This document shows positions 25,705 to 34,459 of a stretch of DNA of 64,000 bases, piece by piece. The notes under the pieces are model-generated. The model had not been told where the DNA came from and did no database searches. It saw nothing but the letters and a program-made list of their open reading frames with translations. The translations under genes and the position numbers were made by a program. Position 1 is the first letter of the stretch. Every line of letters begins with the position of its first letter. This stretch comes from a virus. The stretch spans positions 29,011 to 93,010 of the IMG/VR virus record IMGVR_UViG_3300046665_000361, one strand, 5' to 3'.

Positions 25705-25831
25705 ACGGTAGATTACATTAGGCGCAGTTCGATATTGGGAGGAGTTGTTTCCTCCCATGATGCCTGCTTCTTTTTGTGAAATACATCTTTACTAAGTCTA
25801 CCAATCATGTACTTACGTCAGGAGGTGTTCC

Positions 25832-26188
25832 ATGAGTGAGCCTTACGTGATCGTCGATATTTCAGATACATTGAAGTCTCTGAACAGTCGCGGTGAAGAG
25901 ATCGACCTGGCCGTTATGGAATCGTGGTACGCCAGAATCTATAGCAAGCATCATTGCCTGCAAGCTATCGGCTGTCGTGATTTCAAAGGTAAGGAACTGG
26001 GTTTGATGAGTGAGCGCCTGCGATTGACCATCCTCGCCAAACGGCTGGGTATCGATCCTGCTGCGGACTTACCACCACCTTGTCGTATCTGGCAACAGGA
26101 AGGCGTGTGGTTCCTGATCAAAGATCGTTCTATGTTGATGGGGACAGGCCGTGGAATTGAAAAATGCTGGAGACAGCTGTATCCTTGA
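25832..26188 (+). CDS. Hypothetical protein, 118 aa
   Basis: ATG after AGGAGG, a strong ribosome binding site. The product is a compact alpha/beta protein with a Pro-rich turn (LPPPCRIW). It heads a closely packed run of small genes to 29861. A loose promoter-like AT-rich segment lies between 25770 and 25815. No domain recognised. Confidence 0.8.
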   Translation: MSEPYVIVDISDTLKSLNSRGEEIDLAVMESWYARIYSKHHCLQAIGCRDFKGKELGLMSERLRLTILAKRLGIDPAADLPPPCRIWQQEGVWFLIKDRSMLMGTGRGIEKCWRQLYP

Positions 26189-26600
26189 TTTTTCAGAGAT
26201 AGCTGGATATGTGTTTGGGTCGATGGTTCGGTATGATGACACGTTGAATCGCAACGATCGGCGGCGGATTACAAAGATCATCGAAGACATGATCAATGAT
26301 TACATCGATCGTAATCTGATCTGGGCACGGTACAACATCAGCCGAGATCTGGAGTCGGACGTAAAACGGTTCTGGCCCATTATCAAACCTCATCCGAATC
26401 CAAAGCCTGTGATGGCTGAACTTAATGACATGATTGCTGACCTGTTCGCAGATGTCCTTGAGATACCTACCTGGAGGTTGGTTTATCTGCAATTCTACGG
26501 TACTTCTGTAGAAGTAGAGCTCGGCGAAGATTTCAGAATCAAAGACTGGATGGAAAAGTTCGGGGCGGACTTCAACTCCAAACCACCGTCTATCATCTAA
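26151..26600 (+). CDS. Hypothetical protein, 149 aa
   Basis: GTG start overlaps the end of the preceding gene by 38 bases with a GGGGACAGG sequence upstream; a later ATG at 26223 would shorten it by 24 residues. The body is helical and acidic, and a strand pair YGTSVEVELGE lies near the end. It has the size and general layout of the five small genes that follow. Confidence 0.68.
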   Translation: MELKNAGDSCILDFSEIAGYVFGSMVRYDDTLNRNDRRRITKIIEDMINDYIDRNLIWARYNISRDLESDVKRFWPIIKPHPNPKPVMAELNDMIADLFADVLEIPTWRLVYLQFYGTSVEVELGEDFRIKDWMEKFGADFNSKPPSII

Positions 26601-26625
26601 TCCCTCTAGCTTAACAAGGTGCATC

Positions 26626-27201
26626 ATGAGTAAGAAAGAATCGGCTACCCCGGCCATCAGCGATTTGGTAAAGATCCGGGATGGTGAATACAGCTTCATG
26701 TTCAACAAACTGCGGATGTTCGTGAGTGCGATCCCTGACGGCCAGCAAGGGTCTGTCACGGTCGACGGCGAAACCGAAAACAACCGGAAGTACTTCATCG
26801 TTGACATTACAGGCCTCGGTCTGGAAAGCGTCGAATCCGAAGTCAACGCAGCTCAGGGCGCGGTACTCGAAGCTGTTCTGAAGAGCGAGTTCTACGACAA
26901 CGGCGATGACCTTCAGGTTCTGTGTGGGTACATCAGCAAGGCTGTGCCGGTACACCGTATCGAAGATGCAGCCGCGATCATCGACCGTTGGTTCACCGAG
27001 AAGCGCGATCAGATCCATGAGCTGTTCGACTTCATCACCGATCTGCGTCCTGCGGCCATTACCGGCTGTGAAGTGGTAAATCGTTACGCGCTGTTGGAAT
27101 TCTCTGAAAGTCTGATTGAACAGCCAGAAGACTTCGGCGCTGTGGATCTCACCGATCTCGATGATGAGCCAGAAGACGAAGTTGAGGAGGAAGGTGAATA
27201 A
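26626..27201 (+). CDS. Hypothetical acidic-tailed protein, 191 aa
   Basis: ATG after AAGGTG. A mixed alpha/beta domain of about 165 residues is followed by a very acidic tail (DEPEDEVEEEGE) that could mimic DNA or bind a basic partner. Codon use is more biased than in its neighbours, suggesting higher expression. The next gene starts three bases after its stop. Confidence 0.82.
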   Translation: MSKKESATPAISDLVKIRDGEYSFMFNKLRMFVSAIPDGQQGSVTVDGETENNRKYFIVDITGLGLESVESEVNAAQGAVLEAVLKSEFYDNGDDLQVLCGYISKAVPVHRIEDAAAIIDRWFTEKRDQIHELFDFITDLRPAAITGCEVVNRYALLEFSESLIEQPEDFGAVDLTDLDDEPEDEVEEEGE

Positions 27202-27203
27202 CC

Positions 27204-27620
27204 ATGGCAGGCTTCCTGTCAAATCCGGGTAAAATTATCATCGAAGTAGACCGCGAATCGATGGCGGCTTTGCGCTCAATGGCGGAGAGTATCCGTTTCA
27301 CTGAGCGCGAAGATTTCATTGAGAAAGTGTGCAGTATCCTGTTGTTGTCCTGGGTACTGTTCGGAGTAGTGGACGAAGTGACGGTAGATGCTTTCGAGCG
27401 GATTGTAGGTACGGTCACTATCCGACCCGGCCAGGCGCAGGACAAACTGTGGGGAGAGTTCCTGCTACTGCGTAAAGTCTTCATGAGCAGACATGGCGAT
27501 CAGGATCTGATCCGACGTTCTCTGGAAGAGCTGATAGGTCATTACGATCTAAGGGTCTTCCCGGAAGAAATGTTTCGGGTACAGTTGTCTCCCCAAGGTT
27601 CAACCATGATGGTGTCGTAA
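27204..27620 (+). CDS. Hypothetical protein, 138 aa
   Basis: ATG after GAGGAAGG inside the preceding coding end. An N-terminal strand (KIIIEVDRE), helices, a Leu-rich hydrophobic stretch (CSILLLSWVLFGVV) and a C-terminal strand (FRVQLSP). It overlaps the next gene by one base (TAATG). Confidence 0.78.
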   Translation: MAGFLSNPGKIIIEVDRESMAALRSMAESIRFTEREDFIEKVCSILLLSWVLFGVVDEVTVDAFERIVGTVTIRPGQAQDKLWGEFLLLRKVFMSRHGDQDLIRRSLEELIGHYDLRVFPEEMFRVQLSPQGSTMMVS

Positions 27621-28039
27621 TGGAAGAAGCTGATTTTATTTACGAGATCGATAAAAGCGCTATCAACGATCTGGTACGGATAGCCAATATCCTGTTGGAA
27701 GAGACTGACGCGTTCAGGGACAAGCCTTACAAGTACGTACTGGCCCATGTGTTGGAAGCAGTCCTCCTCGACTGGGCCTTCATGGATAACACCATGATCG
27801 AAGACTTGTTCCTTGAGATCGATTGTATCAGCGACGGCATGCTCCGTACTCTGTGCAAAAAGATCATGGACCAGTTGGTACAGTGCACGTCCGAGGTCTA
27901 CCCGACACTCAACAACACCAAACTTACAATCATTCAGGAGTACCACAACACGGAGATCGACTTCCTACCCGATGACCGTTTCTTCAACCAAACTGTGCTG
28001 AACGAAAAGCACGGCTTCTTCAAAATAACCTTGAATTGA
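27620..28039 (+). CDS. Hypothetical protein, 139 aa
   Basis: Starts in the TAATG overlap with the upstream gene, so translation is probably coupled. It is acidic and helical with a final strand (FFKITLN), the same general plan as the genes on either side. No motif recognised. Confidence 0.78.
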   Translation: MEEADFIYEIDKSAINDLVRIANILLEETDAFRDKPYKYVLAHVLEAVLLDWAFMDNTMIEDLFLEIDCISDGMLRTLCKKIMDQLVQCTSEVYPTLNNTKLTIIQEYHNTEIDFLPDDRFFNQTVLNEKHGFFKITLN

Positions 28040-28048
28040 TGGTGTCCG

Positions 28049-28366
28049 ATGCATGATACTGAATCATTTCTATTCTCCATGACTCGTGTCCGCAGCGTCT
28101 CTGAGGACGCTGTTGAGTTTATGCTGTCCGAGTGTGTGACAGCCCTCATCAACGAAGACCTTGGCCGTATCGGCGAGGCTATCCGCATCCTCATGTACGA
28201 GTACAATGTACGTGAAGAAGACATCGATGCTCTGACAGGCTCGTGCCTCGACAGCATCTCCAACTACGGTATCCATCTGGAGGCCATTCGCCGGAGACTG
28301 TCAGTCAAGGATGTACATTGCCTGGTTAAGAATTCCTACGTCCGACTTACAGTACAGTGGAGATAA
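28049..28366 (+). CDS. Hypothetical protein, 105 aa
   Basis: ATG after GATGGTG. Helical, with a final strand (YVRLTVQWR). Four bases separate its stop from the GTG of the next gene. Function is unknown. Confidence 0.75.
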   Translation: MHDTESFLFSMTRVRSVSEDAVEFMLSECVTALINEDLGRIGEAIRILMYEYNVREEDIDALTGSCLDSISNYGIHLEAIRRRLSVKDVHCLVKNSYVRLTVQWR

Positions 28367-28369
28367 TAC

Positions 28370-28723
28370 GTGACTGCTACTACCCAAACCCTTATCCTGT
28401 ACGACGAACGTTTGAACCGATTCATCAACACCATTGATCTGGATGAAACTATCAAGACTCTGGGTAGCATCATTGAAGAATTCCGCGATCGGTTTCCAAT
28501 TGCTGATTACAACCTCGTATGGCCTCCAGAGAAACTGGTGATCCCCATGGGGCGGGAAGACTCTTCGTTGAAGGTATTATATCGGGTATTGCATGAATTG
28601 CTGGACTTGAGCGGCTGGCCAGTGACTATTCTGCAACGGATGACGGTATCGAACCATGAGCCAAGAAAAACGACTGTGCTACAGTTATCACCCAAAATCC
28701 AAAGACTCGTCAGACTCAACTAA
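28370..28723 (+). CDS. Hypothetical protein, 117 aa
   Basis: GTG start with GGAG upstream. An N-terminal strand (TLILYDERL), helices, then a strand (TTVLQL). Its last 68 bases overlap the next gene, an unusually long overlap for this phage. Confidence 0.7.
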   Translation: MTATTQTLILYDERLNRFINTIDLDETIKTLGSIIEEFRDRFPIADYNLVWPPEKLVIPMGREDSSLKVLYRVLHELLDLSGWPVTILQRMTVSNHEPRKTTVLQLSPKIQRLVRLN

Positions 28724-29099
28724 GAAAAGCGCCGCAGAAAGTGTCATCATCGACATTACTGCCGCTGTTCGAAAGTTCATGAATGCTGTAGATAGTCAAG
28801 TAGACAATCTGGGGTATGACGTTAGAGGCATCATTCTCGAGTACTCGGCGTATCGAGATGGTGTTGGGGATGAGATAGACTCCACCCCATTGGCGTTTCA
28901 ATTCTACCGGAATATGTTGGTGGAGGATGAACAGGATGCCAGAACCATTGCCGAGCTTGCTGTAAAGATACTATACCCAAGAATTACCAGTCAAATCAGA
29001 GAGTTAGGTTATATCGCAGGTGCAATTACCCACGTTAGTTACAAGAATGTCCGACGAACTAACAGCCTCCACTGTCAGGTGGTCATGATGGTGGTGTAA
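28656..29099 (+). CDS. Hypothetical protein, 147 aa
   Basis: ATG inside the preceding gene, with only a weak ACGG upstream. The first 28 residues are polar and Lys/Ser-rich, and a later in-frame start would remove the overlap but no good one is visible. The C-terminus is strand-like (CQVVMMVV). Lower base bias than its neighbours. Confidence 0.68.
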   Translation: MSQEKRLCYSYHPKSKDSSDSTKKSAAESVIIDITAAVRKFMNAVDSQVDNLGYDVRGIILEYSAYRDGVGDEIDSTPLAFQFYRNMLVEDEQDARTIAELAVKILYPRITSQIRELGYIAGAITHVSYKNVRRTNSLHCQVVMMVV

Positions 29100-29117
29100 C
29101 ATCCGCTGGAGTATTAC

Positions 29118-29450
29118 ATGGTGAGATATCAGCAAATCGGGTATTCTCCCGAGTTATACCAAGTTATAGAACAAGTAGCATTCGCCCGTTATCCTCACGA
29201 GATGTATCGTGATGATCATCCAGCCTTTCAAGCCAAAGCCGATCGGGAACGCGAAGACTTTCGTAAGAACCTGATCGCTGGCCTGATCGGTAAAGATGAT
29301 CAGAATGACGGCCCAGGCCTTGCAGGTGAATATCTGGAAGTGCTGTATGAAGCCATCGATGATGATGATCTGAGAGCCTTGATCGAATTCGGCACGCTGG
29401 ATGAGCTGCATTTCGATCAGCATGGCTACTATCTGGCAATCATCGAGTAA
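29118..29450 (+). CDS. Hypothetical protein, 110 aa
   Basis: ATG after TGGAG. Acidic and helical with Tyr- and His-rich ends. It lies 18 bp after the previous gene and 15 bp before the next. No domain recognised. Confidence 0.77.
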   Translation: MVRYQQIGYSPELYQVIEQVAFARYPHEMYRDDHPAFQAKADREREDFRKNLIAGLIGKDDQNDGPGLAGEYLEVLYEAIDDDDLRALIEFGTLDELHFDQHGYYLAIIE

Positions 29451-29465
29451 TAGGAGACACGGCTA

Positions 29466-29861
29466 ATGCTGCTCAATTCCGACAGCCTGGACAAGACGAT
29501 CAGCTTCGAGAGTGTTGCTGGCGAGAAGTTCAACAACCTCAAGTTTACAGAAATCTTCAGCGCCTCGACTGTAATGTCGTTCAAGTTCGATGCGCCTGCC
29601 AAGCACACTCAGTACTTCCCCTACCTGACGGATGGAACACCGGATAGCTATACGGCGTACAAGTACGCCAAGTTCCTGTATCCCGATGGTACGGTGTTGT
29701 ACATGGGCATGCCTTGGGTACGTGCGGATTCGATTGTAGAGAACGATTCTCCCACACGAATTATCACTCTGCCTCCTACCGTCACGAACGATCAGTTCGA
29801 GACCATCAAGTCGTTTCTCACGACCCTCAACATCGATGACTACATGGTCTCGGTGCAGTAA
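29466..29861 (+). CDS. Hypothetical protein, 131 aa
   Basis: ATG after AGGAG. Beta-rich with many aromatic residues (AKHTQYFPYLTDGTPDSYTA region) and a small helical C-terminal part. Codon use is biased. It ends the run of small genes and is followed by a strong terminator. Confidence 0.8.
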   Translation: MLLNSDSLDKTISFESVAGEKFNNLKFTEIFSASTVMSFKFDAPAKHTQYFPYLTDGTPDSYTAYKYAKFLYPDGTVLYMGMPWVRADSIVENDSPTRIITLPPTVTNDQFETIKSFLTTLNIDDYMVSVQ

Positions 29862-29871
29862 GGTCGCCCCG

Positions 29872-29911
29872 CCCCCGCTTCGGCGGGGGTGAGATCGACT
29901 TCTTTTTTTTT
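29872..29911 (+). terminator. Intrinsic terminator with UUCG loop
   Basis: 7-bp CCCCCGC/GCGGGGG stem with TTCG at 29872-29889, extended by GGTCG/CGAC-like arms, then a T-run of about nine. Confidence 0.9.
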
Positions 29912-29960
29912 GTTACTAAAGTCACCAATGGTACGATAGTTAACTGATGGGACATAGCGC

Positions 29961-32087
29961 ATGACCGCTGAAAACCCTTTTCTGTGGGAACGTGACGAAT
30001 ACGGACGAGACATCGATATCCGTAAAGGTTACATCCAGCAGACTGCTAAATACATTTCGACCAACACAGGTAAGCCATTTGAGGAGTGCGTGAAGTTTGT
30101 ACTCGGTAAAATGAAAGCCAACCCTGAGTTGTTCAAAGACCCGCGTATGCTGCAACTTGTCAAGAAACGTCCTGGCGAGCGGGTAAAGGATGAGACTACA
30201 TTCCTGGGCTATATCGAGGAGATTCGTACCTCTGGCCGGATTGTCTCCCCATCGCTGGTGATTTACGAACGTCCCGAAGTCCTGAAGTCCGTTACTGCCG
30301 AGTGGCAGGAAGATAACATTGCCGCTCGTAAGAAGTCTAAACGAGCCATGCTCGACTTCCAGCAGATCGGCGAGGCTTTGAAAGCTACACTGGCTGACTA
30401 CGACCAGAACGCCCGTAAGATCCGAATCAACTCGGTATCGGGTATGCGCGGTTTTGAAGGTAACCCCCTCTTCTTGGCCACCGGTCACTCGAGCCTTACC
30501 TCTCTGTGCCGCGCTGCTGCCGGGTACGGTAACGCTACTGTAGAACGGTTCCTGATGGGGTCGAGGCATTACCACACTCCAGAGATTGCCAAAGCTAACC
30601 TCATGGCAATGCTGACCATCGAAGACAGCGCCAAGATCGCCAAGATCATGGACAAGTACCAGTTGATCTATCCGTCAGTAAATGACGTGATGGAGATGGT
30701 GCATCGGTCTAGCTCTCTGTACTGGAAGGTGCCTGCTGAGTCAGCACAGATCCTGAACACCGTCAAAGGGTTTACCCCCTTAGAACGGGCAGTAGTTTGC
30801 TATTCCGGCGACATGTTTCACTTGGCTAAGCTAAACCCGCTAGTCATCAAGAAACTGTTTAATGACCTGATGGCGGTAGATACCTCAGACTGTCCAGAGG
30901 TAGACACCTCTGAGTATCTGAAGAACTTCGGTGCTACAGAAATTGCGTATGTAAACTGCTTGTCGGCAGACATCATGCGTGGTACAACGCACAAGAAAGT
31001 GGTGGTAGAGGACCAGAGCGGTTGGGCTCAGATTGGTAAGACCGCATTCAAAGTCCGCAAGGGCCTGAACGATTGGTCAGACTTCATCTCAGCACTATTT
31101 GCCCCAACTCACTTGCCGCCTACCGTTGCCAACCTGAAAGCTATTCAGCGCAGGGCGTGCCTGGCAGCAGATACCGACTCTTCTATCTTTACTTGCGAGT
31201 ACTGGGTCGAATGGTTCACCGGCAGCCTCAAACGCAGCCCAGAGGCCGACAAGGTCTGGTATCTGACTACCTACATGGCGTGTCAGTGTATTGCGCACTC
31301 ATTGGCGATGCTGTCTGCAAACATCGGCGTTAGTAAGTCGATGTTGTTTGACCTTGCCATGAAGAACGAATACAGCTTCCCGGTATTTGCACTGACCAAC
31401 TTGGCTAAGCATTACTTCGCCAGTAAATCGGTTCAGGAAGGTAACGTCTATCCTGAGAACAAGCATGAGATCAAAGGTGTTGAGTTGCGGGGGTCTACTG
31501 CGACTAAGAAGGTACTCGACGCTACTGAGGAGATGATGCTCTACATCCTCAATGCAGCCGAGAATGGTGAGAAGATCTCAGCCTACGACTTGATGAAGGT
31601 CGTTGCACAATTCGAGATCGAGACTATCCAGTCCATCAAGAAGGGCGAGTACACTTATCTTCGTTCAGCGCAGATCAAGCCCGATAGTAACAAGATGCCG
31701 TACTACGAGTTGTGGCAAGATGTATTTGCCCCTAAATACGGCGACAGTATCGAACCACCTATTCCGTGCGTCAAGGTAACCACTGAGCTGACCAACAAAA
31801 CGCTGATGCGTGAGTGGCTCATGAACATGGAAGATAAGGCTCTGGCAGAGCGTATGGCAGCATGGCTCGATAAGTACAACCGTAAGGACCTGAAGACTAT
31901 CTATCTCCCACGAGAAGCAATCAAAGGTCATGGTCTACCTATTGAGATTCAGGACGCTGCAAACGTTCGCAAGCTCGCCTACCAAATCAACTCCGGATTC
32001 TACCGAATCCTGGAATCAACCGGCCTCTACATTGTCGATCGTAATAACTATCGATTGGTGTATGACTTCTTGGGGATGACGGCATGA
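29961..32087 (+). CDS. Family B DNA polymerase, C-terminal (palm-thumb) half
   Basis: 708 aa. Motif B is visible as RKIRINSVSG (Asn157-Ser158), followed by GNP and a helix as in T4 gp43. Motif C is AADTDSS, with the two catalytic aspartates near 404 and 406. A KxY-like segment LAKHYFA (481-487) and KGVELRG (505-511) match the region after motif C in T4-like enzymes. Motif A (DxxSLYPS) and the exonuclease DxE are absent, so the N-terminal half must be encoded elsewhere if the enzyme is active. Motif B to C spacing is about 245 residues, far longer than the roughly 60 in T4, implying an insertion. Its stop overlaps the next ATG by four bases. Confidence 0.85.
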   Translation: MTAENPFLWERDEYGRDIDIRKGYIQQTAKYISTNTGKPFEECVKFVLGKMKANPELFKDPRMLQLVKKRPGERVKDETTFLGYIEEIRTSGRIVSPSLVIYERPEVLKSVTAEWQEDNIAARKKSKRAMLDFQQIGEALKATLADYDQNARKIRINSVSGMRGFEGNPLFLATGHSSLTSLCRAAAGYGNATVERFLMGSRHYHTPEIAKANLMAMLTIEDSAKIAKIMDKYQLIYPSVNDVMEMVHRSSSLYWKVPAESAQILNTVKGFTPLERAVVCYSGDMFHLAKLNPLVIKKLFNDLMAVDTSDCPEVDTSEYLKNFGATEIAYVNCLSADIMRGTTHKKVVVEDQSGWAQIGKTAFKVRKGLNDWSDFISALFAPTHLPPTVANLKAIQRRACLAADTDSSIFTCEYWVEWFTGSLKRSPEADKVWYLTTYMACQCIAHSLAMLSANIGVSKSMLFDLAMKNEYSFPVFALTNLAKHYFASKSVQEGNVYPENKHEIKGVELRGSTATKKVLDATEEMMLYILNAAENGEKISAYDLMKVVAQFEIETIQSIKKGEYTYLRSAQIKPDSNKMPYYELWQDVFAPKYGDSIEPPIPCVKVTTELTNKTLMREWLMNMEDKALAERMAAWLDKYNRKDLKTIYLPREAIKGHGLPIEIQDAANVRKLAYQINSGFYRILESTGLYIVDRNNYRLVYDFLGMTA

Positions 32088-32437
32088 ATGGCAGACCTGC
32101 TAATGTCCAGTACTCTACGGACTATTTTAACAACTTCTTGTCGCCGCTAAAGCCGCAGTGCGAAGTCGTTAAGTATCGCGTGAGTTATAAATGCCTGAAT
32201 CCACCAGGCGCCTATTTGAACTCTGATGGGTTCTACGATCAGAATCCTGTCCGTCGTGTTCGTCCAAGGTTGATGGAAGCCCCAACGGGGTTCTATACGG
32301 TCTACGACGAAAGTAAGGTGGCCGCAGTTTTCGCCAGTTTGATGGCGGCAAATCCTTTCACTACGTTTAACCCTAACTTTTCGATACTGGCACCAGATGA
32401 CGTTAAGTCGAACCCGATGCCAAGGAACTTCCCATGA
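32084..32437 (+). CDS. Hypothetical protein, 117 aa
   Basis: ATGA overlap with the polymerase stop, and GGGGATGACGG upstream, so it is translated with the polymerase. Pro-, Asn- and Phe-rich with little predicted structure. It could be a small polymerase partner, but only position supports this. Confidence 0.75.
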   Translation: MNGRPANVQYSTDYFNNFLSPLKPQCEVVKYRVSYKCLNPPGAYLNSDGFYDQNPVRRVRPRLMEAPTGFYTVYDESKVAAVFASLMAANPFTTFNPNFSILAPDDVKSNPMPRNFP

Positions 32438-32661
32438 CCAGCAATGTGATTGCAGTATGCGTAACCTACAGACTCTCGGGTGACGATAATCGACAACGCC
32501 AAGTTCGTTTCCCAGTACCGCTCGAAAAGACCGAGCACGAAGTACTTACCGAAGCTCTGCGCGACGTCCTTCACCTGGGACCAGTGTGGTTGGAACGTGT
32601 AGAGTTCATCTCGGATGTTGTTCCAGGGACCGACATTACTACCGCCACGATCGGAGACTAG
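32434..32661 (+). CDS. Hypothetical protein, 75 aa
   Basis: ATGA overlap with the previous gene; AAGGAA upstream. A short strand-rich protein ending TATIGD. Function is unknown. Confidence 0.75.
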   Translation: MTSNVIAVCVTYRLSGDDNRQRQVRFPVPLEKTEHEVLTEALRDVLHLGPVWLERVEFISDVVPGTDITTATIGD

Positions 32662-32662
32662 C

Positions 32663-33106
32663 ATGACTGATAAACGAACATACATCGATGTAACGTACAT
32701 CGATGCTAAAAAGCATGAATTCAAACTACGTTACCTGGCTGCGGTGCTTTCACCAACCGATACTCGCGAAGCCAGGCTAGAAACGTACGATGAAGTAATG
32801 GTCAGGGTCAACGCAGACATTCGTAGCTCATCCTGGATGAGCACCATCACGGGGATGTCTTCTGGAATTTGTCCCCTGAACTTCTATTCTGAAGAAATGG
32901 AAGAATACGTGTGCTATCGAGCGCATGTGGTGTTTGAAACCAAACCAGACTTCTTTTTCAAGAATGGTCCCACTGAGTTCCTCGGCGATAAGGATGAGTC
33001 GCTCGGTAGCCTTCTGGCACGAGTAGCTGATGCCATTAAAGACAAACCTACAGCTGTAGAACTGATCACATCCAGAGTTCGCGTCTTAGCCAAGATCCCG
33101 AGCTAG
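32663..33106 (+). CDS. Hypothetical protein, 147 aa
   Basis: The ATG at 32663, one base after the preceding stop and with GGAG upstream, is preferred to an in-frame start at 32615 inside the previous gene. Alpha/beta with a Ser/Met-rich loop in the middle (SSSWMSTITGMSSG). Last gene of the polymerase unit. Confidence 0.78.
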   Translation: MTDKRTYIDVTYIDAKKHEFKLRYLAAVLSPTDTREARLETYDEVMVRVNADIRSSSWMSTITGMSSGICPLNFYSEEMEEYVCYRAHVVFETKPDFFFKNGPTEFLGDKDESLGSLLARVADAIKDKPTAVELITSRVRVLAKIPS

Positions 33107-33117
33107 CCAATGCGGCA

Positions 33118-33147
33118 TACAGGCAGGCGGTCACCCGCCTGCCTGTA
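33118..33147. terminator. Bidirectional hairpin between convergent genes
   Basis: 13-bp stem TACAGGCAGGCGG with a TCAC loop, between the convergent stops at 33106 and 33150. Belongs to the CTGTATG hairpin family by its outer sequence. Confidence 0.7.
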
Positions 33148-33149
33148 CT

Positions 33150-34232
33150 TTATGCTGCGGGTAGAGCTTGTGTGACCATCCGATCAAATCGCTCTGTCAA
33201 AAACACACTCTCGGCAGTGGTGAGGCCTGACGACAGAAGTTTGCTCTCCTTGATCTCAATCATAGTCCGTTTGACGTGGATGATCTCACTGACCAGCTTA
33301 TCGTACCCGGTGATCTTGCCGAACTGGAGCACGACCGCCATCGGATCGACCTTCTGAGAGATCAATGCCCAGATGACCTGAGAAGTAGGTGTCATACTCG
33401 ACAACGACACGCTGTTCAGATAGCTACTCCCGTAGACGACCGGTATGCTGTCCAAGATCTGTCCTGAAGTAAGACGAGGAATGGATACCTTATCGTAAAC
33501 TTCATTGACAATATCATCAGCGTGTTTGTTAGTCGGTGTCTGAGCGAACGGGAGATTGGTTTTGACCTCCACTGGTTTACGGATACCTAACCGTACCATG
33601 AGCTTATTGAAGATCACCACATTCAGGTGGCTACGCATCATGTTTGGCAATACGATTGTGGTCAGGTAGTTCTCCATCAACTTACCTGGGTTGGCCGTCT
33701 GCCACATCTTCCACTGACCTGCCAGCAAGGGGATGTCAATAGAGATGATAGCGAGGTCATGGCCAGTCATGGTGACCGAGTTCTTTACAGCAGGTTCAAA
33801 CACCGTCATGTCGGTAACGGGGTGTGTCACCACCTCCACAGGCGCCAATGTCTGCCAGCCGGACCACAGGTCCATTGGAGAGTGCTTTGGGTTCCTGGTA
33901 TAGATGATGATCTCCGGACATTCTGGATAGAACAATCCTTCGGTAAACATCCCGCCTGCATTATAGCTGGTGGTAATCCCAAGACTCGAGCAGATTGACC
34001 TAGCTGCTACATCGACATCCCTCATGTAACTGAAGAGATCGCCGGTGAACTTAACAGTCAGGCTGCTCAGGATCTTCATCAACAGATGGGCACTGTCGAG
34101 ACGTCCTGGTGCTTGGCGTCTGGTGTCTACGTACTTCTGGAAGTTCTCATCAACCCTTCCAGTAAGATACGCCATTCGAGCGTATTGAAACGGTGACTTG
34201 CTGAAACTGGTCGGGTTGAGGATATCGTACAT
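33150..34232 (-). CDS. Conserved hypothetical protein, 360 aa
   Basis: A helical N-terminus, a beta-rich middle (PECPEIIIYTRNPKH, then VEVVTHPVTDMTVF) and a basic helical C-terminus. No membrane segment or enzyme motif. It stands alone on the minus strand ahead of the chimallin-like gene, divergent across a 460-bp gap. A virion role is likely from strand and isolation only. Confidence 0.76.
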   Translation of the reverse strand: MYDILNPTSFSKSPFQYARMAYLTGRVDENFQKYVDTRRQAPGRLDSAHLLMKILSSLTVKFTGDLFSYMRDVDVAARSICSSLGITTSYNAGGMFTEGLFYPECPEIIIYTRNPKHSPMDLWSGWQTLAPVEVVTHPVTDMTVFEPAVKNSVTMTGHDLAIISIDIPLLAGQWKMWQTANPGKLMENYLTTIVLPNMMRSHLNVVIFNKLMVRLGIRKPVEVKTNLPFAQTPTNKHADDIVNEVYDKVSIPRLTSGQILDSIPVVYGSSYLNSVSLSSMTPTSQVIWALISQKVDPMAVVLQFGKITGYDKLVSEIIHVKRTMIEIKESKLLSSGLTTAESVFLTERFDRMVTQALPAA

Positions 34233-34383
34233 GCGGTAGAGTCCTTCGATAATTCGTAAAAAGTTACACAGTGTATACTACTATATGTAGATACTACACG
34301 GGGCCGTGCGGTCTCGGCTAAGGTCTATAATGCATCTGTTCGCTGATCTTCCCATTTCATTAGTGAAATGAAAGAAAATAGGG

Positions 34384-34394
34384 CGATACATTAT
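34384..34394 (+). promoter_or_regulatory. Candidate promoter, GATACATTATC box
   Basis: GATACATTATC in the long leader, about 300 bp before the chimallin-like gene; a match to the ACACATTA box. Confidence 0.35.
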
Positions 34395-34440
34395 CGTTGT
34401 GCATATGCATGACGCAATGTAGTTGTAGGTAGTGGAAAAG

Positions 34441-34459
34441 ATTACACTGACACATTACC
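34441..34459 (+). promoter_or_regulatory. Candidate promoter, CACATTAC box
   Basis: ATTACACTGACACATTACC, closely like the boxes at 4115 and 5337, about 236 bp before the ATG at 34695. With the box at 34384 it gives a tandem promoter arrangement for a gene expected to be very highly expressed early. Confidence 0.4.
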
